The notes below the pieces were generated by a model that worked only from the letters and a program-made list of their open reading frames with translations, had not been told where the DNA came from and ran no database searches. From Treponema sp. UBA4319 (lineage in GTDB: Bacteria; Spirochaetota; Spirochaetia; Treponematales; Treponemataceae): 5,351 nucleotides of DNA. The translations under genes and the position numbers were made by a program. Location: contig DGUD01000044.1 in assembly GCA_002393865.1 (NCBI GenBank), positions 1 through 5,351 of the forward strand, written 5' to 3'. Below, one piece after another: positions 1-5,260 of the stretch (positions are counted from its first letter, which is position 1; each line of letters begins with the position of its first letter).

Positions 1-8
1 ATGCGATG

Positions 9-37
9 TTGGCAGTTTATGCAAACTGTTTTTAAAT
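9..37 (+). promoter_or_regulatory. Weak candidate promoter inside repeat copy A
   Basis: TTGGCA (9-14) and TTAAAT (32-37) are separated by 17 bases. The matching positions in copy B are TTGGTA (5021-5026) and TAAGAT (5044-5049), also 17 apart. Each -10 box matches only 4 of 6 consensus positions. If active, transcription would start near 44 and read through the stem-loop on the plus strand. In copy A an inverted repeat, CAGTTT (13-18) and AAACTG (23-28), overlaps it, but this is not conserved in copy B. Confidence 0.25.
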
Positions 38-78
38 GATTTCTTTTTCTATGCTACAGAAGTCAAGGATGCAGCATA

Positions 79-175
79 AAAAATGCGCGGAAGCGGAAAA
101 ATGCGCGGACTGCCATTTGCAAAGCGAAGCGTGCAAGCGGCAGTCCGGTTGTTTTTCCGCTGGGAGCGCATTTTT
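79..175 (+). terminator. Large stem-loop of repeat copy A, possible bidirectional terminator
   Basis: The outer stem pairs AAAAATGCGC (79-88) with GCGCATTTTT (166-175). After a small internal loop (GGA / GGGA) the inner stem pairs 92-114 with 139-161. It begins with AGCGGAAAAA against TTTTTCCGCT, has two G-U wobbles (102-151, 103-150) and two mismatches (104-149, 105-148), and ends with GGACTGCC against GGCAGTCC. A short apical stem pairs TTGCA (117-121) with TGCAA (132-136). T-runs on both strands make a bidirectional intrinsic terminator possible, but the stem is much longer than usual and the T-tract is itself paired. The hairpin is certain from sequence; the terminator role is inference. 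Confidence 0.45.
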
Positions 176-224
176 GTTTTCATGCTGAAGCCCTGATTTG
201 CGTTCCCGGATACATGCCGCCGTA

Positions 225-253
225 TTGGTCTCTTTTGCAAAACATGCTATAAC
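225..253 (+). promoter_or_regulatory. Promoter of the lipoprotein gene (extended -10)
   Basis: TATAAC at 248-253 matches the -10 consensus at five of six positions and is preceded by TGC (245-247), giving an extended -10. TTGGTC at 225-230 is a weak -35 with an ideal 17-base spacer. The predicted transcript start is near 260, leaving a leader of only about 12 bases before the ATG at 272. Ribosome-binding sequence is modest: AGG at 261-263, 8 bases from the ATG; the better GGGAG (255-259) would lie at or before the transcript start. Confidence 0.5.
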
Positions 254-271
254 AGGGAGCAGGTTCTGTGT

Positions 272-1822
272 ATGAAGCGCTCACAATTCGGGCTTTTTCT
301 CCGTGCTGCCCTGTTTTTTGCCTTTTTCCCCTTTCTCCTCCTCATCGCCTCCTGCGCGCCGGCAGCCCGCCCAGTCTACTTTCTGAGTGACCGGCATGGC
401 CTGAGCTATGAGATTGTGCGGGACTACTGCGAGCGGGAACGCTGCGCCACCCTCGTCCTCTTTGACTGGCACAACGACGTGGGGCCGGCTTCCGCTGCCG
501 TGCACAGCTACGACTGGGTCGGCCAGCTCGTGGACGCTGGTACCATCAGCGAGGTCTGCTGGGTCTGCCGCCGTTCCGCCTCCGGGCTGGAGCTTTCGGA
601 CAGGCGGAGCTGGCTGGAGCGCAACGCGGCGGGGCGCCCGCAGGATGCGGCAGACACGATGCTGCGCTCGTTCCGCATCGTGGACTTTGACGGATTGCAG
701 GAGCTTCGGCTGGAAAAGCCCTTCGTGGCGACGGTTGACCTTGACCTGTATGGCGGGGAGGCCTCTTTGGGAAGGGGCGGCAGGGATGCGGACGGCTTTA
801 TCCGCGACACCTGCGCCTTTTTACGGCGGACGGGCTGCCCCTTGGTCACGGTGTCCCTGTCCGCCGCCTACCAGCAGAGCCCCGGCGAGGCCTGGGGCTA
901 TCTGGAATGCTTCATGCGGAACGCGCCTGAGCGGGCGGACTGGCTTTTTGCGGCCGGCGCCTTCGGCGAGCGGGAGGAGAGCCTTGAGGACCGCGCGGCC
1001 TTTTCCCACTGGAAGGATGATGTGGCGTGCTTCCAGAGCTACCAGCGCGGCTTTTACCGGGGAGCCGCCCTCTGGCTGGGCGCGCCGCCTGCCATACGGG
1101 AGCTGTTCGCAAAAAAGAAGCTTATGCCCTTTGGCGGGGATGCGGGCGTGTCTGCCGTGACGCTGCGGGCGATGGCGCGGCAGACGGCGCTAGAGGGGCA
1201 GTTCCTGTCCGAGGCTGGGGCTGAATCCTGCGGGGGCTGGCTTTCCTCCCTGCACGGGGCTGCGGTGGACGAGCTGCGCGCATCCCTTGCAGGCGACAGA
1301 ATATGCCTGCCACCGGAATGCCGCTGCCCCTTTACCGACGGACGCAGCCGGGGTATCGCCGTCCGCTACCGCAGCGCCGGATCCGACCGCGGCTGCCTTG
1401 CCCTCTATTCGGGGCTGGACTTTTCTGCGGGGGATGCGGAAGCCGCCGCCCGCTATGCGAGCGCTGAGGCCGCCCGCGACCCCCGCTACCGCTGGATTGT
1501 CCCGGAGGAGCTGGACGGTCTTTTCATCAACATCTCGCTTTTTGGCCGCTGGGAGCCGATAGCTTCCTGCCTTGATTTTGTCCCCGGCCTTGACTCCCTG
1601 CTCCTCGTGAATCAGCAGGCGGAAAATGCAGCCGCCCGCGAGACCCTGCTGCAGGCATCGCTGGCGCTGGAGCGGGGCTACACAAGGGAGGGGTTCCTGC
1701 GGCGGCTGAGCGTCAAGGCGGGGCTGGGCGCTGACGGCTACAAAGATTCCTCGCTCCGCTTCTATAAGGCGGCGACCCTTTCCTACACGGCGCCGGCTAT
1801 TGCTGGTGGGCAGCAGCCTTGA
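272..1822 (+). CDS. Predicted lipoprotein fusing a UPF0489 (arginase-like) domain to an AMMECR1 domain
   Basis: The 516-residue product starts with a lipoprotein signal peptide: a basic N-terminus, a hydrophobic stretch at about residues 7-25, and lipobox I-A-S-C with the modifiable Cys at 28, so it is probably membrane-anchored outside the cytoplasm. Residues about 33-240 resemble UPF0489 (C5orf22-like) proteins: FLSDRHG (37-43), FDWHND with the DxHxD metal motif (D65, H67, D69), and TVDLDLYGG with DxD (D156, D158). Some UPF0489 members are peptide arginases, and the family has the arginase fold; the substrate here is unknown. Residues about 320-505 look like AMMECR1: DRGCLA (372-377) matching the conserved RGCIG, DPRYRWIVPEEL (403-414), LFINISLF (417-424), and FLRRLSVKAGL (475-485) before a C-terminal RFYKA. 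Residues 240-320 are a linker I do not recognise. The gene is a single transcription unit converging on yfcE. The domain calls are my own pattern matches. Confidence 0.75.
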   Translation: MKRSQFGLFLRAALFFAFFPFLLLIASCAPAARPVYFLSDRHGLSYEIVRDYCERERCATLVLFDWHNDVGPASAAVHSYDWVGQLVDAGTISEVCWVCRRSASGLELSDRRSWLERNAAGRPQDAADTMLRSFRIVDFDGLQELRLEKPFVATVDLDLYGGEASLGRGGRDADGFIRDTCAFLRRTGCPLVTVSLSAAYQQSPGEAWGYLECFMRNAPERADWLFAAGAFGEREESLEDRAAFSHWKDDVACFQSYQRGFYRGAALWLGAPPAIRELFAKKKLMPFGGDAGVSAVTLRAMARQTALEGQFLSEAGAESCGGWLSSLHGAAVDELRASLAGDRICLPPECRCPFTDGRSRGIAVRYRSAGSDRGCLALYSGLDFSAGDAEAAARYASAEAARDPRYRWIVPEELDGLFINISLFGRWEPIASCLDFVPGLDSLLLVNQQAENAAARETLLQASLALERGYTREGFLRRLSVKAGLGADGYKDSSLRFYKAATLSYTAPAIAGGQQP

Positions 1823-1884
1823 TGCTTGCTGTTCCGTGGGGCCGGTGGCGCTTTGCGTTCAGCCCGCTGTCCGCCCTGCTGAAG
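1823..1884. other. Convergent intergenic gap
   Basis: Sixty-two bases separate the stop of the lipoprotein gene from the stop of yfcE on the other strand. The stretch is GC-rich, and I see no stem followed by a T-run on either strand, so no intrinsic terminator can be called. Termination here may be Rho-dependent or occur further on. Confidence 0.5.
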
Positions 1885-2445
1885 TCAGGCGGCGCCCCAG
1901 TCTTTCCGCAAGTACTCGCTGCCGTCCTCGATGCGCTTCCAGATGAAGGTGTCGCCTTCCCAGACCATGTAGCTGTGTGGGCTCTCTTCTTTTGGAATAG
2001 CGACGGAGCCGGGGTTCATGTAGGTGATTGTCCCGTGCTCTATATCCGTACAGGCGGGAATGTGGGTGTGCCCGCAGAGCAGTATGCTGCCTGGGCGCAG
2101 CGGCGGCGGATTTGTTTTGCCGTGCAGGTGTCCGTGCGTCGCGTAGATAAAATGCCCGGCGTCCGCGATGATGGCGTAGTCCGCCATGATGGGGAATTCC
2201 AGCACCATCTGATCGACTTCCGCCTCGCAGTTTCCGCGCACGCAGAGAATATCATCTTTTACGCCGTTGAGCATCTGGATGACATCTTTGGGTGCGTATT
2301 CCTCCGGAAGCTCGTTGCGCGGCCCGTGGTACAGCAGATCGCCCAGCAGCAGCAGCCTGCCGCATCCTTCCTCCTTATAACGCGCAAGCATCATGCGGCA
2401 CCACTTTGCGGAGCCGTGTATGTCCGACGCAATCATCCATTTCAT
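1885..2445 (-). CDS. yfcE: YfcE-type metallophosphodiesterase
   Basis: This 186-residue cytoplasmic enzyme of the calcineurin-like metallophosphoesterase superfamily hydrolyses phosphodiester model substrates with a di-metal (typically Mn) centre; the natural substrate of YfcE is unknown. All the core motifs are present in order: SDIHG (D8, H10), LGDLLYHGPRN (D36), VRGNCEAEVDQM (N72), THGH (H104) and GHTH (H126, H128), followed by MNPGSVAIPK (143-152). The HGPRN, EVDQM and NPGS-IPK blocks are characteristic of YfcE as opposed to other small phosphoesterases, and the length is like E. coli YfcE (184). The start at 2445 is chosen because TAAGGAGG lies 5 bases upstream and the protein then begins MKWMIASDIHG as in relatives; an in-frame start at 2490 would add 15 unlikely residues. 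It follows hrpB by 60 bases on the same strand and is probably co-transcribed with it. Confidence 0.93.
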   Translation of the reverse strand: MKWMIASDIHGSAKWCRMMLARYKEEGCGRLLLLGDLLYHGPRNELPEEYAPKDVIQMLNGVKDDILCVRGNCEAEVDQMVLEFPIMADYAIIADAGHFIYATHGHLHGKTNPPPLRPGSILLCGHTHIPACTDIEHGTITYMNPGSVAIPKEESPHSYMVWEGDTFIWKRIEDGSEYLRKDWGAA

Positions 2446-2450
2446 ATCTG

Positions 2451-2458
2451 CCTCCTTA
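2451..2458 (-). promoter_or_regulatory. Ribosome-binding site of yfcE
   Basis: Read on the minus strand the sequence is TAAGGAGG, an essentially perfect Shine-Dalgarno, 5 bases from the ATG at 2445. It decides the start codon of yfcE. It contrasts with hrpB and the ABC ATPase gene, which have no recognisable Shine-Dalgarno. Confidence 0.9.
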
Positions 2459-2505
2459 AAAACAGCATTTTTGCGGGCGGAAGACAACAAGGTTTCCGCT
2501 CCGGC

Positions 2506-4866
2506 CTAGTCTTTTTCCGCGAGCCGGTAATCCCAGTTGTGCTTCGGGTAGCGTCCTTTCATCTCCTTGCAGATTTCCGGCCACGTATTCTGCCAGAATC
2601 CCTCAAGGTCGTCGGTGACTTGCAGCGGCCTGCGCGCGGGGGAAAGCAGCTTGAGCAGCACTGCTTGCCCCATGACGCGCGGCGTCTTGAAGCAGCCGAA
2701 GGCCTGCTGTATGATGATTTCCATCACCGGGCGGATGCTGTGCCCGGAGCTGCGTTCGTAGCGCACGCGGAATGATTTTCCGTTCGGCATGGTGAGTTTG
2801 GGCGGAACGTGGGAATCGACTGTGCTTCCGTCAAGATAAAAATAGAGCGCGTCGTATACCTCGTCTGCGGAAAGCGACGTGCCGGTGACAAAGGGCGGAA
2901 GCCATTCCTGTACCCGCTGCTGCAGGCCGGAGTCCGTGTATTTTTCTTCGTCCTGCTGCCCGCTGTGCTGGGCATAAAACTGCGCCCGGAGCAAAAAATC
3001 CTGCGTCTTCTCCGAAAGCGGCAGCCATGCAAGTCCTTCCTTCCGGACAGCCGCACATGCTGCCTCTGAAAAATCGGCGGCCTGCACCGCGCGCTGCCTG
3101 CGGGCAAGCACGAGCTTTCCGTAGCATTGTATCTCGGTTTTTCTCAGCCGCGGCGACGCGCCTTTTGCAGCCTCCGTGAATTCCAGCTGTGTGCTCAGCG
3201 TTGCCCGCTCCTGCAGCCATTGTTCCGTGGTCTGCGTGTCCACCGCCTCCCATGCATATATGCGGCCTTCCCGTTCCCCGGCATCAGCGTCCGGCGCCAC
3301 AATCCATGCGGGGAATACAGCCGTGCGCTGCCGCTCATCCTTGGGAAGCGTGGCGATTCTGCCGGAAGGAAACTGGTATGTGCCGTCAGGAGCGGCCAGC
3401 CGTGCGATTCTGTCCGGGTAGCCGGCAAACAGCGGCTCTGGCAGGGAGAAGTGCCGGAGCTCCGGGAACTGCGCCCTGCAGCGCTGCACGCGGCTCTCGG
3501 TCTCTGCCCGCTTTTTTTTCTGCACGGCGGGAGCTGCGTCCGCATAGCTGCCGTATGCGCAGGCCTTTTCCACGGAGCCTGCGAGCGCTACGCAGGCAAG
3601 CCGCGGGTGGAGCCCCATCAGCAGCGCGGCTTTTCCCAGCGGCGTTATTTCCGGGGAAAGGCAGCCCATGGCACGCAGCAGCTGCCGCGCGGATTCCCAT
3701 GCGTTTTCCGGCGGCGCGTCCAGCCAGTCGAGCTTGCTGCGCTCTTGCACGCCCCATTGGGCGCATTCCAGTACGAGCGGAAGGATGTCGGAGCGCAGTA
3801 TCTCCGGGGGCGTCCGGGTGACGCGCGGCTCCTGCTCGTTCCAGAGGCGGATGCATCTGCCCGGTGCAGTCCGCCCTGCGCGCCCTTTCCGCTGTTCCGC
3901 GGAAAAAAGACTCTCTGCTTCGGTGACCAGCGTTTCCATTCCTGCGGCGATGTTCATCCTGCTGAGGCGGGATTTGCCGCTGTCGATGACGACGGTGACG
4001 CCCGGTACGGTGAGCGATGTCTCGGCAATCGCAGAAGAGAGTATGACCCTGCGCGGGGCGCCTGCCGTTACCGGCTCCAGGATTTTTTTCTGCTCGGAGA
4101 ATCCCACGGAGCTGTGCAGCGTAAGAATCTCGGCGTCTGCCCCGCGGGATTCCAGTTCCGCTGCCGTCCGGCGGATTTCCGCGATGCCCGGCAGGAAAAC
4201 GAGGATGCTTCCCTGCGAGCGCCTGTCCGAAAGCTCTCGCAGCACTGCTTCCGCGGCGCTTATATTTCCCGCGTAGCTCACTTCCACCGGGAACTGCTTG
4301 CCGCTGACGGAGAATACTGGCGCCGGGGCGCTGTCCGTGCCCAGATAGCGTGCGACGGAAGCGGTGTCTATGGTAGCCGACATGACGATAACGTAGAGGT
4401 CGTCCCGCAGCTGCATCGCCTCCTTCAGGAATGCGAGCGCAAGGTCTGCGTGCACGGAGCGCTCATGGAATTCGTCGATGACGACGACGCTGGTACCTTC
4501 CAGCGCCGGGTCGTGCTGCAGCATGCGGGTGAGCACGGCCTCCGTGATGACCGTAAAACGCGTCTGGGCGGAGACGCGGCGTTCCAGATGCATGATGTAG
4601 CCGGAGGTCGTTCCCGGCGATTCCCCCAGCAGCTCCGCCGTGCGGGCCGCGACTGCGAGCGTGGCGATACGGCGCGGCTCCAGCATATAGATTTTTCCCT
4701 CAAAATGACGGAGCAGCGCCAGCGGCATTGCCGTCGATTTCCCGGCGGCGGTCTCCGCCGTCAGCACAAGGAATCGCGATGGGGACGCTTTGAGACGCGC
4801 GCATATATCGTCCAGATAGGGGGTAATCGGAAGCTGCTGGATTTGTCGGGGATACGGAGGCTGCAT
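2506..4866 (-). CDS. hrpB: ATP-dependent helicase HrpB (DEAH-box)
   Basis: The product is a superfamily 2 DExH nucleic-acid helicase; HrpB proteins are widespread in bacteria, with poorly defined roles in RNA or nucleic-acid handling. From the ATG at 4866 (786 residues) the motifs are: Walker A AETAAGKST (37-45), EPRR motif Ia (63-66), motif II DEFH (131-134, the HrpB form of DEAH), SAT motif III (163-165), AETSLT (281-286) and QRKGRAGR motif VI (325-332). A helicase-associated region follows (about 380-430, TPLGKAALLMGLHPRL), then the HrpB YPDRIA block (about 483-488) and the HrpB C-terminal signature LLSPARRPLQVTDDLEGFW (740-758) and RYPKHNW (772-778). It is slightly shorter than the usual 800-850. 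The start is uncertain: the frame is open to TTG 4902, with ATGs at 4878 and 4866, none with a spaced Shine-Dalgarno. I prefer 4866 because a candidate promoter sits just upstream and homology begins at LPITPYL. It is first in an apparent operon with yfcE. Confidence 0.93.
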   Translation of the reverse strand: MQPPYPRQIQQLPITPYLDDICARLKASPSRFLVLTAETAAGKSTAMPLALLRHFEGKIYMLEPRRIATLAVAARTAELLGESPGTTSGYIMHLERRVSAQTRFTVITEAVLTRMLQHDPALEGTSVVVIDEFHERSVHADLALAFLKEAMQLRDDLYVIVMSATIDTASVARYLGTDSAPAPVFSVSGKQFPVEVSYAGNISAAEAVLRELSDRRSQGSILVFLPGIAEIRRTAAELESRGADAEILTLHSSVGFSEQKKILEPVTAGAPRRVILSSAIAETSLTVPGVTVVIDSGKSRLSRMNIAAGMETLVTEAESLFSAEQRKGRAGRTAPGRCIRLWNEQEPRVTRTPPEILRSDILPLVLECAQWGVQERSKLDWLDAPPENAWESARQLLRAMGCLSPEITPLGKAALLMGLHPRLACVALAGSVEKACAYGSYADAAPAVQKKKRAETESRVQRCRAQFPELRHFSLPEPLFAGYPDRIARLAAPDGTYQFPSGRIATLPKDERQRTAVFPAWIVAPDADAGEREGRIYAWEAVDTQTTEQWLQERATLSTQLEFTEAAKGASPRLRKTEIQCYGKLVLARRQRAVQAADFSEAACAAVRKEGLAWLPLSEKTQDFLLRAQFYAQHSGQQDEEKYTDSGLQQRVQEWLPPFVTGTSLSADEVYDALYFYLDGSTVDSHVPPKLTMPNGKSFRVRYERSSGHSIRPVMEIIIQQAFGCFKTPRVMGQAVLLKLLSPARRPLQVTDDLEGFWQNTWPEICKEMKGRYPKHNWDYRLAEKD

Positions 4867-4873
4867 GCCCCCC

Positions 4874-4902
4874 AGCATAGCGGAAAACAAAGGGGCTTGC
4901 AA
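4874..4902 (-). promoter_or_regulatory. Candidate hrpB promoter
   Basis: On the minus strand TTGCAA (4902-4897) and TATGCT (4879-4874) are separated by exactly 17 bases; each matches 4 of 6 consensus positions. The predicted start of transcription is about 4867-4866, on the ATG itself, so hrpB could be translated from a leaderless message. This would fit the lack of a properly spaced ribosome-binding site; the G-run at 4873-4868 is only one base from the ATG. The match is modest, and a start further upstream at 4878 or 4902 would exclude it. Confidence 0.35.
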
Positions 4903-4974
4903 GGACGCCGCGCCAAAGAGGCTTTTCAGCCGTCTTTTCCTTCACGCTCCACACAAAAGCGATTTCCGTGCGGC

Positions 4975-4990
4975 CAGGGCTTCAGCATGA
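4975..4990 (+). repeat. Left terminal inverted repeat of copy B
   Basis: CAGGGCTTCAGCATGA is the exact reverse complement of 5192-5207. Base 4974 (C) also complements 5208 (G), giving 17 bases in this copy. The counterpart in copy A would lie left of the window. Confidence 0.85.
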
Positions 4991-5090
4991 GATGTATTTT
5001 ATCTGAATACGGACGCGGTATTGGTAAATCATGTAAACTGTTTTAAGATGAATTTCTTTTTTATGCTACAAAAGCCAAGGATTCAACATA

Positions 5091-5187
5091 AAAAATGCGC
5101 GGAAGCGGAAAAACGCCCGGGCTGCCATTTGCAAAGCGAAGCGTGCGACCGGCAGTTCGGGTGTTTTTCCGCTGGGAGCGCATTTTT
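5091..5187 (+). terminator. Large stem-loop of repeat copy B, possible bidirectional terminator
   Basis: It has the same fold as copy A: AAAAATGCGC (5091-5100) pairs with GCGCATTTTT (5178-5187), and 5104-5126 pairs with 5151-5173. Here the 23-bp inner stem is uninterrupted, with three G-U wobbles (5115-5162, 5120-5157, 5121-5156). The two mismatches of copy A are replaced by C-G pairs (5116-5161, 5117-5160). The apical stem keeps pairing through a U-G wobble (5130-5147). A terminator function makes little sense between two divergent genes, which weakens that reading and favours a mobile repeat or structured RNA. Confidence 0.4.
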
Positions 5188-5191
5188 GTTT

Positions 5192-5207
5192 TCATGCTGA
5201 AGCCCTG
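5192..5207 (+). repeat. Right terminal inverted repeat of copy B
   Basis: TCATGCTGAAGCCCTG is identical to 180-195 of copy A and is the exact reverse complement of 4975-4990. It marks the point where identity between the two copies stops, as expected for an element end. Confidence 0.85.
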
Positions 5208-5223
5208 GGACTGAGCGCCCGTG

Positions 5224-5253
5224 TTGTCATTGAGCGGGTAATCGTGCTAGAAT
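5224..5253 (+). promoter_or_regulatory. Promoter of the ABC transporter gene
   Basis: TTGTCA (5224-5229) and TAGAAT (5248-5253) each match consensus at five of six positions, with an 18-base spacer. The predicted transcript start is about 5260, right at the ATG at 5261, so the message would be leaderless or nearly so. No Shine-Dalgarno is visible ahead of the ATG, in agreement. Confidence 0.55.
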
Positions 5254-5260
5254 GGTTGCC

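Larger units (their letters stand above)
1..195 (+). repeat. Intergenic structured repeat, copy A (left end outside window)
   Basis: This is the first of two copies of an AT-rich repeat. Positions 19-195 match 5031-5207 at a constant offset of 5012 with no indel and 18 mismatches (159 of 177 identical). Positions 1-18 still match 5013-5030 at 11 of 18 positions, so the homology runs to the window edge and about 38 further bases are probably missing on the left. The most conserved parts are the stem segments and the last 45 bases (151-195), which are identical in both copies. The segment 180-195 is the right terminal inverted repeat seen in full in copy B. The copy lies 30 bases upstream of the -35 of the lipoprotein promoter. 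It could be a MITE-like mobile repeat, a structured RNA or both; I cannot assign it to a known family. Confidence 0.85.
4975..5207 (+). mobile_element. Intergenic structured repeat, copy B (complete, MITE-like)
   Basis: This 233-base element has perfect 16-base terminal inverted repeats and an internal region 90% identical to copy A. It fills most of the space between the divergently transcribed hrpB and ABC ATPase genes. It has no coding capacity of its own that looks selected, and I see no clear target-site duplication. The compact size, terminal inverted repeats, internal secondary structure and at least two dispersed copies fit a miniature inverted-repeat element. No transposase is present in the window, so mobility is inference. 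Confidence 0.6.

Noticed and set aside
13..28. Inverted repeat CAGTTT-ATGC-AAACTG as a possible operator
   Set aside because: The left half is not conserved in copy B (5025-5030 reads TAAATC), so there is no support for a binding site beyond chance.
49..183. A minus-strand 44-residue reading frame (MKTKMRSQRKN...) open in both repeat copies
   Set aside because: Of 11 coding differences between the copies (a TAG/TAA stop change aside), 9 change the amino acid and only 2 are silent. There is no Shine-Dalgarno, and the same bases are explained by stem pairing. Nothing indicates selection on a peptide.
1..195. CRISPR array or tRNA/rRNA gene in the repeat regions
   Set aside because: There are only two copies 5 kb apart with no regular short repeats and spacers, and no cloverleaf or rRNA-like sequence is visible.
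408..1160. A 250-codon frame within the lipoprotein gene on the same strand
   Set aside because: It is a frame-shifted shadow of the UPF0489 region with low-complexity Arg/Pro/Ala/Ser composition. The frame with the lipobox and domain motifs is the real one.
1819..2775. A 318-codon plus-strand open frame overlapping yfcE and the end of hrpB
   Set aside because: It is antisense to two genes with intact family motifs and shows no motif of its own; the overlap with the lipoprotein stop codon is coincidental.
3127..5046. A 639-codon plus-strand open frame antisense to hrpB
   Set aside because: It lies almost wholly opposite a clear HrpB helicase, its translation is rich in Arg, Cys and Gly with no recognisable motif, and it runs into the repeat. 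Long antisense frames are expected opposite GC-rich genes.
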